28,241 nt of DNA from Rhizobium sp. Q54 (GTDB taxonomy: Bacteria; Pseudomonadota; Alphaproteobacteria; Rickettsiales; UBA1997). This document shows positions 15,959-23,000 of this stretch, one piece after another (position 1 is the stretch's first letter; every line of letters begins with the position of its first letter). The notes under the pieces are model-generated. The model had not been told where the DNA came from. It ran no database searches and worked only from the letters and a program-made list of their open reading frames with translations. Made by a program: the position numbers and the translations under genes. The DNA lies in assembly GCA_945865855.1 (NCBI GenBank), contig CAMBES010000002.1:1-28241 (forward strand). The letters are read 5' to 3'.

Positions 15959-15979
15959 GCTAAATTAAAATCTCTTTTA

Positions 15980-17845
15980 ATGAAAAATTCCGGAAAAAAC
16001 TTTTTAACTTGGGCGATTATTTTTGCTGTGGTAATGGTTATATCGAGCTTGATTAACGACCCGAATGGCGCAGCTGGAAATAAGTTAGTCTTCAGCGAAT
16101 TTATGAAAAAGGTTGATGCGGGCGAAGTGGTTTCTGTTGATATCAAAGGCAGTGATTTGAATGGTAAAATGAAAGATGGTTCGCAGTTTTACACTTATCT
16201 TCCCGAATATCCCGATCTCGTTTCTACCTTGCAGGAGAAGGGTGTGGAGATTAATGCCGTGCCTTTAGTTAGTAAATCAGACAAGATAGTTGCCGGAATT
16301 ATTGGTTGGCTTCCTCTTCTTGTAATGGTTGGGTTGTGGATTTATTTTTCGCGTAGTGCTGGCGGCGGTGGGCGCGGCGGCGCTTTTGGATTTGGCAAAT
16401 CGCGCGCTAAACTTTTACAGGAAAGCAAAGGCAAAGTTACTTTTGGCGATGTGGCCGGGATTGATGAGGCAAAACAAGAACTCACCGAAATTGTCGACTT
16501 TTTAAAAGATCCAAAAAAATACGTAGATGTTGGCGCAAGAATTCCGCGCGGCTGTTTATTAATTGGCTCTCCGGGAACTGGTAAAACTTTGCTAGCCCGC
16601 GCTATTGCTGGTGAAGCAGGAGTTCCATTCTTTTCAATTTCTGGTTCTGATTTCGTTGAAATGTTTGTCGGTGTCGGTGCGAGTCGCGTGCGCGACATGT
16701 TTGAGCAGGCAAAAAAATCTGCACCTTGCATTGTTTTTATCGACGAGATCGATGCTGTCGGTCGTCATCGTGGTTCTGGAGTTGGCGGTGGAAATGATGA
16801 GCGCGAACAAACTCTCAACCAAATGCTTGTTGAGATGGACGGATTTTCTGACAATGAAGGTGTGGTAATTATCGCCGCGACAAATCGTCCTGATGTTTTG
16901 GATCGTGCCTTGCTTCGTCCTGGGCGTTTCGATCGACAAGTTACCGTGCCAAATCCTGACATTATCGGACGTGAACAAATTCTTGGCGTGCACATTAAAA
17001 AAATTGTCGCTGCTTCCGATATTGATGTGAAAACTTTAGCGCGCGGAACTCCTGGTTTTGCCGGCGCAGATCTTGCCAATCTTGTAAATGAAGCGGCACT
17101 CACTGCTGCGCGTTTCAATCAGAAAATGGTGACGATGCAAAATTTTGAAGATGCTAAGGATAAAATCATGATGGGCACGGAGCGCAAATCGATGGTGATG
17201 CAAAAATCGGAAAAAGAGCTTACAGCTTACCACGAAGCTGGTCACGCGATCACCGCGCTTAACTGTCCAAATTCTGATCCTATCCACAAAGCAACAATCA
17301 TCCCACGTGGCCGCGCTCTAGGTTTAGTCATGCGTCTTCCCGAGCATGATCGTTTCTCAGTCACGCGCGCAAAACTCAAAGATGATCTAATTGTTGCCTT
17401 CGGCGGACGCGCTGCGGAAGAATTAATTTTTGGTTACGAGCAAGTTACAACAGGTGCTTCTTCCGATATTCAGCAAGCAACTTCAATGGCGCGCGCAATG
17501 GTTACAAAATGGGGCCTAAGCGATAAAGTTGGAGTGATCGATTACGGCGAAGATGACGGTTCAAGATTTTACGCCGCCAACAAACCTTATTCGCAAGAAA
17601 CTGGCAGAATCATTGATGAAGAGGTGAAGCGCATAATTAGCGAAGGTCTAACAGAAGCCAAAAAAATCCTTAACGAGAAAAAAGACGATTTAGAAAAATT
17701 GGCTCGAGCTTTGCTTGAATACGAAACTTTGAGTGGCGAGGAAATTAAAGATTTACTTGCAGGCAAAGAAATTAGAAAACCTTCAACGCAAAGCGGCTCA
17801 GCAGCTAGTGCAATCAGCGAAGGCCTAATCCCAAAAGTCAGTTAA
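15980..17845 (+). CDS. ftsH: ATP-dependent zinc metalloprotease FtsH
   Basis: A membrane-anchored hexameric AAA+ protease that degrades misfolded membrane proteins and regulatory substrates. The 621-residue chain has two N-terminal transmembrane helices (about 8-25 and 103-124) flanking a periplasmic domain, then the AAA module with Walker A GSPGTGKT (196-203), Walker B IVFIDEIDAVG and the second region of homology NRPDVLDRALLRPGRFDR. The zinc site is HEAGH (418-422), with D496 as third ligand in TTGASSD. The C-terminal tail is Ser-rich. The start is the ATG at 15980, with no Shine-Dalgarno. dnaN follows after 21 bp, so the two may share a transcript. In many relatives tilS lies upstream; it is absent here. 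Confidence 0.97.
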   Translation: MKNSGKNFLTWAIIFAVVMVISSLINDPNGAAGNKLVFSEFMKKVDAGEVVSVDIKGSDLNGKMKDGSQFYTYLPEYPDLVSTLQEKGVEINAVPLVSKSDKIVAGIIGWLPLLVMVGLWIYFSRSAGGGGRGGAFGFGKSRAKLLQESKGKVTFGDVAGIDEAKQELTEIVDFLKDPKKYVDVGARIPRGCLLIGSPGTGKTLLARAIAGEAGVPFFSISGSDFVEMFVGVGASRVRDMFEQAKKSAPCIVFIDEIDAVGRHRGSGVGGGNDEREQTLNQMLVEMDGFSDNEGVVIIAATNRPDVLDRALLRPGRFDRQVTVPNPDIIGREQILGVHIKKIVAASDIDVKTLARGTPGFAGADLANLVNEAALTAARFNQKMVTMQNFEDAKDKIMMGTERKSMVMQKSEKELTAYHEAGHAITALNCPNSDPIHKATIIPRGRALGLVMRLPEHDRFSVTRAKLKDDLIVAFGGRAAEELIFGYEQVTTGASSDIQQATSMARAMVTKWGLSDKVGVIDYGEDDGSRFYAANKPYSQETGRIIDEEVKRIISEGLTEAKKILNEKKDDLEKLARALLEYETLSGEEIKDLLAGKEIRKPSTQSGSAASAISEGLIPKVS

Positions 17846-17866
17846 TTAATAGAAATAACTAAAAAC

Positions 17867-18979
17867 ATGCAGTTCGAAGTAGCAAAGCAGTCATTACTTA
17901 AAGCCATCTCAAATGTGAGTGGTGCGGTGGAAAGAAAGAACACAATTCCTGTTCTACAAAATATTAAAATCGAAGCTCAAAAAACGCAGGAAGGTGACAA
18001 GGTAATCTTGTCGGCGACTGACATGGATATTCTTGTCACCGCGACTTTCGAAGCAGACATAAAGAAGAGCGGAGTGACTACGGTTCCAGCGCAAATGTTT
18101 TTCGATATTGTGCGTAAAATTCCCGAAGGCGCGATCATGATTTCGCAAGAAAGCTCAACGATTTTACAGATTAAATCCGGTAAATCGAAATATAGTTTGC
18201 CTTGTATTGACGCGACAGAATTTCCGAATTTATCGGAGGGCGAATTGGGCGAAGAAATCATAATTAAGTCAGAAGATTTAATGAGAATGATCGAAAAAAC
18301 ACGCTTCGCAATTTCGAGTGATGAAACTCGTTACTATCTCAATGGCCTTTATTTACATGCGATTAAACAAGGTACGAATTTCAGTTTGCGCACTGTTGCC
18401 ACAGATGGTCATAGGCTCGCTCTTTCTTTCGCTGACATTGATTTAAAAACTCCTTTTGGCGTGATTTTACCAAAAAAATCAGTCGCTGAAATTCGCAAAA
18501 TTATCGAGGCAACGAAGGAAGTGCGCTTCGCAATTTCGCGCGTGAAAATCAAAGTGGTGGCAGGTCAGGCGACTATTATTTCTAAACTAATCGACGGCGA
18601 ATTTCCTGATTACGATAAAGTAGTGCCGAAGAATAATTCTCTCGTTGCGTCAATTAACAAAAAGACTTTCTTCGATTGTGTTGATCGCGTTTCAACTGTT
18701 GCGACTGACAAGCATCGCTTGGTTAAAATGATTTTGGAAAACGGAAAATTGAGTCTGCAAGTTAGCACTAATGACGGTTCTTTCGCTTATGAAGAACTTG
18801 ATGTGAATTATTCAGGAGAGCGCATCGAAACTGGTTTCAACTCACGTTACCTTCTCGACATCATCGGTCAAATTGACAATGATGAGCTGCTAATGCGTTT
18901 CAAAGACGGCTCTTCTCCGGCTTTGATTGAGGCTAAGAATATGAGTTCGGTATTTGTCATTATGCCGGTCAGAATTTAG
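17867..18979 (+). CDS. dnaN: DNA polymerase III beta subunit (sliding clamp)
   Basis: DnaN forms the dimeric ring that tethers the replicative polymerase to DNA. The 370-residue length is standard for three repeated clamp domains. Recognisable segments are the N-terminus MQFEVAKQSLLKAISNVSGAV with ERKNTIPVLQNI, the TDMDILV strand, the TDGHRLALS element in the middle domain, and the conserved C-terminus ending FVIMPVRI, part of the partner-binding pocket. It lies 21 bp after ftsH and 51 bp before recF. dnaA and gyrB, frequent neighbours near an origin, are not present, so the locus gives no evidence of being next to oriC. Confidence 0.97.
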   Translation: MQFEVAKQSLLKAISNVSGAVERKNTIPVLQNIKIEAQKTQEGDKVILSATDMDILVTATFEADIKKSGVTTVPAQMFFDIVRKIPEGAIMISQESSTILQIKSGKSKYSLPCIDATEFPNLSEGELGEEIIIKSEDLMRMIEKTRFAISSDETRYYLNGLYLHAIKQGTNFSLRTVATDGHRLALSFADIDLKTPFGVILPKKSVAEIRKIIEATKEVRFAISRVKIKVVAGQATIISKLIDGEFPDYDKVVPKNNSLVASINKKTFFDCVDRVSTVATDKHRLVKMILENGKLSLQVSTNDGSFAYEELDVNYSGERIETGFNSRYLLDIIGQIDNDELLMRFKDGSSPALIEAKNMSSVFVIMPVRI

Positions 18980-18990
18980 CATTTTAATTT

Positions 18991-19025
18991 GTCATTACCA
19001 TGAGCTCTTAGAGCGACGCGGCAAT
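18991..19025. repeat. Decayed dispersed palindromic repeat between dnaN and recF
   Basis: The spacer reads GTCATTACCATGAGCTC then TTAGAGCGACGCGGCAATT. It strongly resembles the GTCATTGCGAGGAGC...GCGACGCGGCAAT element that I know as a common intergenic repeat in many bacterial genomes. The ends (ATT.CC against GG.AAT) and centre (GCTCT against AGAGC) still pair, while the middle of the left arm has drifted. The resemblance is from memory and has not been searched. Confidence 0.55.
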
Positions 19026-19030
19026 TCAAA

Positions 19031-20119
19031 ATGATCCAAATTCAAAAACTTCTTCTCTCTAATTTTCGCAATTTCTCCTCACGTAGAATCGAATTTTCTT
19101 CATCATCAGTTTTGCTTGTTGGCGTAAATGGCGCTGGCAAAACTAATATTCTTGAAAGTCTGACATTGCTTGGTCGCAGCGCCTCTTTGCGTGGAGGTGA
19201 TTTTGACGAAATGGTCAAAATCAGTGAGAAAAATTTTACGATTTACGCCGAAATTTCTAATCACGAATTCATCGAAAAAATTGCTGTTTCATTTGACGCT
19301 TTGCAGAAGAAAAAAATTCTACTTATTAACGGCGAACCAGTCAGTTCAAAGCGTCAAAGCGATCTTAGAAGTCATCTAATTAACTTTGTTTTCCTAACTC
19401 CGCAGCTTGAACAGCTTTTTATTTCAGGCAAAAGTGAGCGTCGCGATTACATGGATAAAATTGTCTCTGACCTTGATCACGAACATTCCGGCCGTATCAA
19501 CAATTACCAAAAATTACTCCGCGAAAGATTGCTGATTTTACAAAAACATCGCGACGATAAATGGCTGAATGCGGTAGAAAATAAAATTGTTGAGCTTGGA
19601 GTTTCAATTGCAGCAGCGCGGATTGAGGCGATAGATTTTTTCAATAAGGCTATTTCATCTTTCGCGTCAAATTTTCCGCAGACAAAACTTTGTGCGCTTG
19701 GCGAAGTTGAAGAGATGATAGATAAACAAAGTGCAGCGCAGCTAGAAGAGTTTTACAAAATCAAAATGAAAGAAAATCGCGAGCGCGATCTAGTGAGTTT
19801 TAAAACTGAATTCGGCGTTCATCGCTCAGATTTTGACGCAATTTTTTTGAAGAAAAATATCTCGGCCAAACTTTCTTCAACTGGCGAACAAAAAGCGATC
19901 ATGCTTGGAATCACTTTGGCACGGGCGCGGATTTCATCTTCTTACAAAAATCAGCCGACAATTTTAATTTTTGACGAAGTGGTTTCTCATTTGGATGAGG
20001 AGCGAAAAAAGAATTTATTCGAAGAAATTTCTGCCGCGAATCTACAGGCTTTTTTTAGCGCAACGAGTGCTGAATTAATTCCGGTGAAGCATTCACAACT
20101 TCATATTCACGCGGTTTAA
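19031..20119 (+). CDS. recF: DNA replication and repair protein RecF
   Basis: RecF is an SMC-like ATPase that, with RecO and RecR, loads RecA at gaps. The 362-residue chain begins with the typical LLLSNFRNF and Walker A GVNGAGKT (31-38), followed by ESLTLLGRSASLRGG. The C-terminal half has the signature SSTGEQKAIMLGITLARA and Walker B PTILIFDEVVSHLD. It follows dnaN after a 51-bp spacer that contains a decayed repeat, with no Shine-Dalgarno. Its last 21 codons and stop overlap the 3' end of the opposing VanX-like gene by 65 bp. Together with recN at 11439 it indicates a RecFOR-type repair system. Confidence 0.96.
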   Translation: MIQIQKLLLSNFRNFSSRRIEFSSSSVLLVGVNGAGKTNILESLTLLGRSASLRGGDFDEMVKISEKNFTIYAEISNHEFIEKIAVSFDALQKKKILLINGEPVSSKRQSDLRSHLINFVFLTPQLEQLFISGKSERRDYMDKIVSDLDHEHSGRINNYQKLLRERLLILQKHRDDKWLNAVENKIVELGVSIAAARIEAIDFFNKAISSFASNFPQTKLCALGEVEEMIDKQSAAQLEEFYKIKMKENRERDLVSFKTEFGVHRSDFDAIFLKKNISAKLSSTGEQKAIMLGITLARARISSSYKNQPTILIFDEVVSHLDEERKKNLFEEISAANLQAFFSATSAELIPVKHSQLHIHAV

Positions 20120-20615
20120 AAAGTTGGTAATGCCACCATTCTTTCGAGTAGAAATCAAAGCCAGCTGCGGTCATTAAGCCAAGAAGGACTAGGCGATTAC
20201 GTTGCGCTTCAGCAGAAATTTTTTCGCAATTGTGAAAAGCTAACTCAGAAAAATCGTCAAAATCTGTGCCCATATTGAGTTCATTTCCATCAAGATCAGT
20301 TAAAGTTAAATCAATCGCCACACCTCGACAATGCGGGATTGCTCCATCTTCAGGATTAGAAATAAAATCGCCGGGAAATTTTTCGTACATGTATTTCTGC
20401 ACTTCGAGCGGACGAAATGTGTCAAAGATTTTCAATTTTAGCCCCAAATTTTTTGCTGACTTAACCGCTTTCATAATTCCTTCAATAGAGGCTTCATGCA
20501 TGTAAGCAAAAGGACGAGAATAAAGTTTGTGACCACAGACATTATTCTCTGAAGCGTAGCGCAAATCAAAAATTACGTCGAATTTTTCTGGAGTAATTTC
20601 GATAAGATTTTGCAT
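20055..20615 (-). CDS. ddpX: VanX/DdpX-type D-alanyl-D-alanine dipeptidase
   Basis: A 186-residue zinc peptidase of family M15D that splits D-Ala-D-Ala. The catalytic arginine is in FDTFRP (R68), the zinc ligands are H95 and D102 in IPHCRGVAID, and EWWH provides the general base E159 and third ligand H162. The usual SRHSRGSAID is altered here to IPHCRGVAID, but the ligands are intact. There is no signal peptide, so it should act in the cytosol, probably in recycling peptidoglycan dipeptide rather than glycopeptide resistance, as there are no vanH/vanA-like partners. The ATG abuts the hemJ stop. The C-terminal NASPELIQHSLR runs antisense into recF for 65 bp and extends beyond the usual end of the family. 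Confidence 0.9.
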   Translation of the reverse strand: MQNLIEITPEKFDVIFDLRYASENNVCGHKLYSRPFAYMHEASIEGIMKAVKSAKNLGLKLKIFDTFRPLEVQKYMYEKFPGDFISNPEDGAIPHCRGVAIDLTLTDLDGNELNMGTDFDDFSELAFHNCEKISAEAQRNRLVLLGLMTAAGFDFYSKEWWHYQLFKPREYEVVNASPELIQHSLR

Positions 20616-21050
20616 TTAGAAAGGTTTCAAAATTACCAAAGCGACAATGCCAAGAATTAGCAAAATTGGCACTTCATTGATGATTCGATAAAACTTCTGG
20701 CTGTGTTTATTTTGACCTTTTTCAAAGGATTTTCTCCAACGCCCAAGTAAATGGTGATAGAAAGTAAGTATTACGACGAGAGTTAATTTGATGTGCAGCC
20801 AAACGAATTCAAAGCCGATTTTTGAAGAGAGGTAAAAACCAAAAATAAAAACCAAAATCATCGCAGGATTCATGATGTAACGAAGCAACTTCCTCTCCAT
20901 CACTTGAAAAATTTTATCAGTTTCGGATCCAACGGCTACTTGCGTGTGATAAACGAAAATTCTTGGTAAATATAAAAGTCCGGCGAGCCATGAAATTACT
21001 GCGGTGATATGCAGAATTTTGATTACGTCGTAAAGTTCGATCTCGGCCAT
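20616..21050 (-). CDS. hemJ: Protoporphyrinogen IX oxidase HemJ
   Basis: A 144-residue integral membrane protein, four helices, of the HemJ family, which oxidises protoporphyrinogen IX to protoporphyrin IX in heme synthesis. Family hallmarks are LHITAVISWLAGLLYLPRIF with H14 and W21, MERKLLRYIMNPAM (51-64), WLHIKL with K88, and the C-terminal YRIINEVPIL. The histidine and lysine correspond to residues reported as essential or heme-binding in studied HemJ proteins. HemJ is the typical form in alphaproteobacteria. The gene is directly followed (0 bp) by the dipeptidase gene and diverges from prs. Confidence 0.93.
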   Translation of the reverse strand: MAEIELYDVIKILHITAVISWLAGLLYLPRIFVYHTQVAVGSETDKIFQVMERKLLRYIMNPAMILVFIFGFYLSSKIGFEFVWLHIKLTLVVILTFYHHLLGRWRKSFEKGQNKHSQKFYRIINEVPILLILGIVALVILKPF

Positions 21051-21131
21051 TTTTTTAAAGAAAAAGTTGATTAATTGAAGTCGCTTACTAGCGTCCGCCG
21101 CCTCGTTTTTAAAGCATTTTCTTGAAATAAA
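21051..21131. promoter_or_regulatory. Divergent hemJ/prs intergenic region
   Basis: An 81-bp region between divergent starts that should contain promoters for both genes. It has T-rich ends and a GC-rich centre (GCGTCCGCCGCC, 21091-21102). I found no convincing -35/-10 pair. Confidence 0.35.
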
Positions 21132-22064
21132 ATGAAGTTACTCGCTTGCAATAGCAATCCATCTTTGTCGCAAAATATCGCCAGTTATTTGGGTTCAAAA
21201 TTAGTTAATGTCGAGATTAAGCGTTTTGCTGACATGGAAGTGTTTGTCGAGATTAAAGAAAATGTGCGCGGCGAAGATATTTTTGTTTTGCAATCGACCT
21301 CATTTCCAGCCAATGACAATATCATGGAATTGTTGGTGGTGATTGATGCGCTGCGTCGTGCTTCGGCAAAAAGAATTACTGCGGTAATGCCTTACTTTGG
21401 TTATGCTAGACAAGATCGTAAAGTTGCTCCGCGCACTCCAATCTCTGCAAAATTAGTTGCGAATTTAATCACTTCAGCCGGTGCAGATCGGGTTCTCACA
21501 ATGGATTTACACGCCGGGCAAATTCAAGGCTTCTTTGATATTCCTCTCGATAATCTTTACGCCGCACCAGTTTTTGTGCGCGACATCAAGCAAAATTTTG
21601 AGCTAGAAAATTTAGTGGTAGTATCCCCGGACGTTGGTGGCCTAGTGCGGGCAAGAGCAATCGCTGGAAAAATTGGCGCTGATTTAGCGATTGTTGATAA
21701 ACGTCGTCCTCGCGCTGGAATTAGCGAGGTGATGAATATTATTGGCGAAGTTGACGGTAAAAATTGCATTATTGTCGATGACATGATCGACTCTGGTGGA
21801 ACTTTATGTAACGCAGCTGAGGCTTTGCTAATAAAGGGCGCAAAGTCAGTTTCGGCCTACATTACTCACGGTGTTTTATCAGGAAAGGCTCCGGAAAGAA
21901 TTGCTAATTCTAAGCTAAAAACCCTTGTCATTACCGATTCAATTCAGCCATCGGAAGAAACTTTGTCGGTCAAAAATATTAAAATTATTAACATTTCCAA
22001 TCTACTCGGAGAGGCTATCCGCAACATTTCTCTAGAGAAGTCAGTCTCTACTTTGTTTGATTAA
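21132..22064 (+). CDS. prs: Ribose-phosphate pyrophosphokinase (PRPP synthase)
   Basis: Prs makes phosphoribosyl pyrophosphate from ribose 5-phosphate and ATP, feeding purine, pyrimidine, histidine and NAD synthesis. The 310-residue chain has the flexible-loop/ATP segment YFGYARQDRKVAPRTPISAK, the DLHAGQIQGFFDIP segment, and the PRPP-binding loop CIIVDDMIDSGGTL, all class I features. It stands 2 bp before the cytochrome c gene, so the two are probably cotranscribed. It supplies the substrate of PurF, coded at 2609-4030 on the other strand. Confidence 0.97.
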   Translation: MKLLACNSNPSLSQNIASYLGSKLVNVEIKRFADMEVFVEIKENVRGEDIFVLQSTSFPANDNIMELLVVIDALRRASAKRITAVMPYFGYARQDRKVAPRTPISAKLVANLITSAGADRVLTMDLHAGQIQGFFDIPLDNLYAAPVFVRDIKQNFELENLVVVSPDVGGLVRARAIAGKIGADLAIVDKRRPRAGISEVMNIIGEVDGKNCIIVDDMIDSGGTLCNAAEALLIKGAKSVSAYITHGVLSGKAPERIANSKLKTLVITDSIQPSEETLSVKNIKIINISNLLGEAIRNISLEKSVSTLFD

Positions 22065-22066
22065 TT

Positions 22067-22588
22067 ATGAAAAAAATTATCGAATTTCTTCAGTTACAAT
22101 TTAAAAAATTTGCACCAGTGGTTATCTTGCCGATTGCCATCGTGCTCTTTGCAATCATTGCCGCTAATCTTCTTTACCAGCCAAAAAAAATGTTCAAAAG
22201 AGGTTTTGAAATTGAGTTTTCTGCCGATGGAAAGCCAGTGGCTAAAAAAGAAGAAAAGCCAGTTGATTTCCCTTCTTTGATGAAGTTAGCCGACCTCGAC
22301 CGTGGTGCAAAAATTTTTAAAAAATGCGCAACTTGTCATACTATTGGCAAAGGTGAAGCGGCAAAAATTGGACCAAATCTATTTGGAGTTGTGGGTAGAA
22401 AAAGAGCCTCAACTTCCTTCTCTTATTCTGATGCGATGAGGGCAAAGGGTGGCTCTTGGGACGCAGAATCAATCGGTCAATTTATTACCAAGCCAAAAGA
22501 TTATGTGCCAGGAACTAAAATGGCTTTTCCAGGATTGAAAAAGCCGCAAGACCGTGCCGACGTAATTCTGTTCTTACAAAAACAATAA
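22067..22588 (+). CDS. Membrane-anchored cytochrome c (CycM/c2-like)
   Basis: A 173-residue class I c-type cytochrome. Residues about 17-37 form an uncleaved N-terminal anchor (VVILPIAIVLFAIIAANLLY), followed by a short linker and the heme domain. Heme attachment is C87-A-T-C90-H91, and the distal ligand is probably M152 in GTKMAF. GPNLFGVVGRKRAS and the C-terminal RADVILFLQKQ are typical of mitochondrial-like cytochrome c. It probably passes electrons from the bc1 complex to a terminal oxidase on the periplasmic face. It matches the anchored form of Rickettsiales and other alphaproteobacteria. Maturation needs a Ccm system, consistent with ccmB at the right edge. It starts 2 bp after prs. 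Confidence 0.94.
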   Translation: MKKIIEFLQLQFKKFAPVVILPIAIVLFAIIAANLLYQPKKMFKRGFEIEFSADGKPVAKKEEKPVDFPSLMKLADLDRGAKIFKKCATCHTIGKGEAAKIGPNLFGVVGRKRASTSFSYSDAMRAKGGSWDAESIGQFITKPKDYVPGTKMAFPGLKKPQDRADVILFLQKQ

Positions 22589-22595
22589 ATTCTCA

Positions 22596-22886
22596 ATGGG
22601 TTTAATAAAATCAATTTTACGAATTCTTCGCTCCGTTGTTCTTCTATTACTCTTGGTTTGTCTGGTGATTTTTATGCTCGACAATCGCGAACTGATTACA
22701 ATCAGCACACATCCTTTACCGTTCGAAATTCAGACGAGAGTTTTTGTAGTGATGATTGTTTGCTTTATTCTCGGGCTATTTTTTGGAATAATTGCTTGCT
22801 CTCCGACTATTTTTCAAAGTTTTTTCAAACGCCTTAGTGATAAGCGCAAAATCAGAAAGCTTGAAAAACAGGTAAAAAATAATTGA
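22596..22886 (+). CDS. LapA-domain (DUF1049) membrane protein
   Basis: A 96-residue protein with two predicted transmembrane helices (about 10-28 and 48-67) and a basic cytosolic tail (83-96). The stretch DNRELITISTHPLPFEIQTR between the helices and the VCFILGLFFG second helix are typical of the LapA/DUF1049 family; in E. coli LapA is linked to LPS assembly control with LapB. No lapB is in the window. It follows the cytochrome gene by 7 bp, with no Shine-Dalgarno, and is the last gene before a 114-bp gap. The role here is not established. Confidence 0.8.
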   Translation: MGLIKSILRILRSVVLLLLLVCLVIFMLDNRELITISTHPLPFEIQTRVFVVMIVCFILGLFFGIIACSPTIFQSFFKRLSDKRKIRKLEKQVKNN

Positions 22887-23000
22887 GCAGTTGCTTTCAA
22901 TTTTTGCCTAAATAGCTTGCGCTGCCTTATTCCACATCACTAAAGCTGCACCTTAATTTCCTTCTCTCTTACTTAAATTTTTAACAAATAACGATACGAC
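22887..23000. promoter_or_regulatory. Spacer between lapA-like gene and nusA
   Basis: A 114-bp AT-rich stretch that probably holds the promoter of nusA-infB. I see no clear terminator hairpin, no small ORF and no confident promoter boxes. Confidence 0.3.

Noticed and set aside
16342..16731. 129-codon minus-strand open frame opposite ftsH
   Set aside because: It lies wholly antisense to the conserved AAA domain of FtsH, and its translation (Pro/Ser-rich, no family motif) is a shadow of the coding strand.
16634..17118. Two overlapping antisense frames (117-119 codons) inside ftsH
   Set aside because: Antisense to the most conserved part of ftsH, no recognisable motif and no plausible start region.
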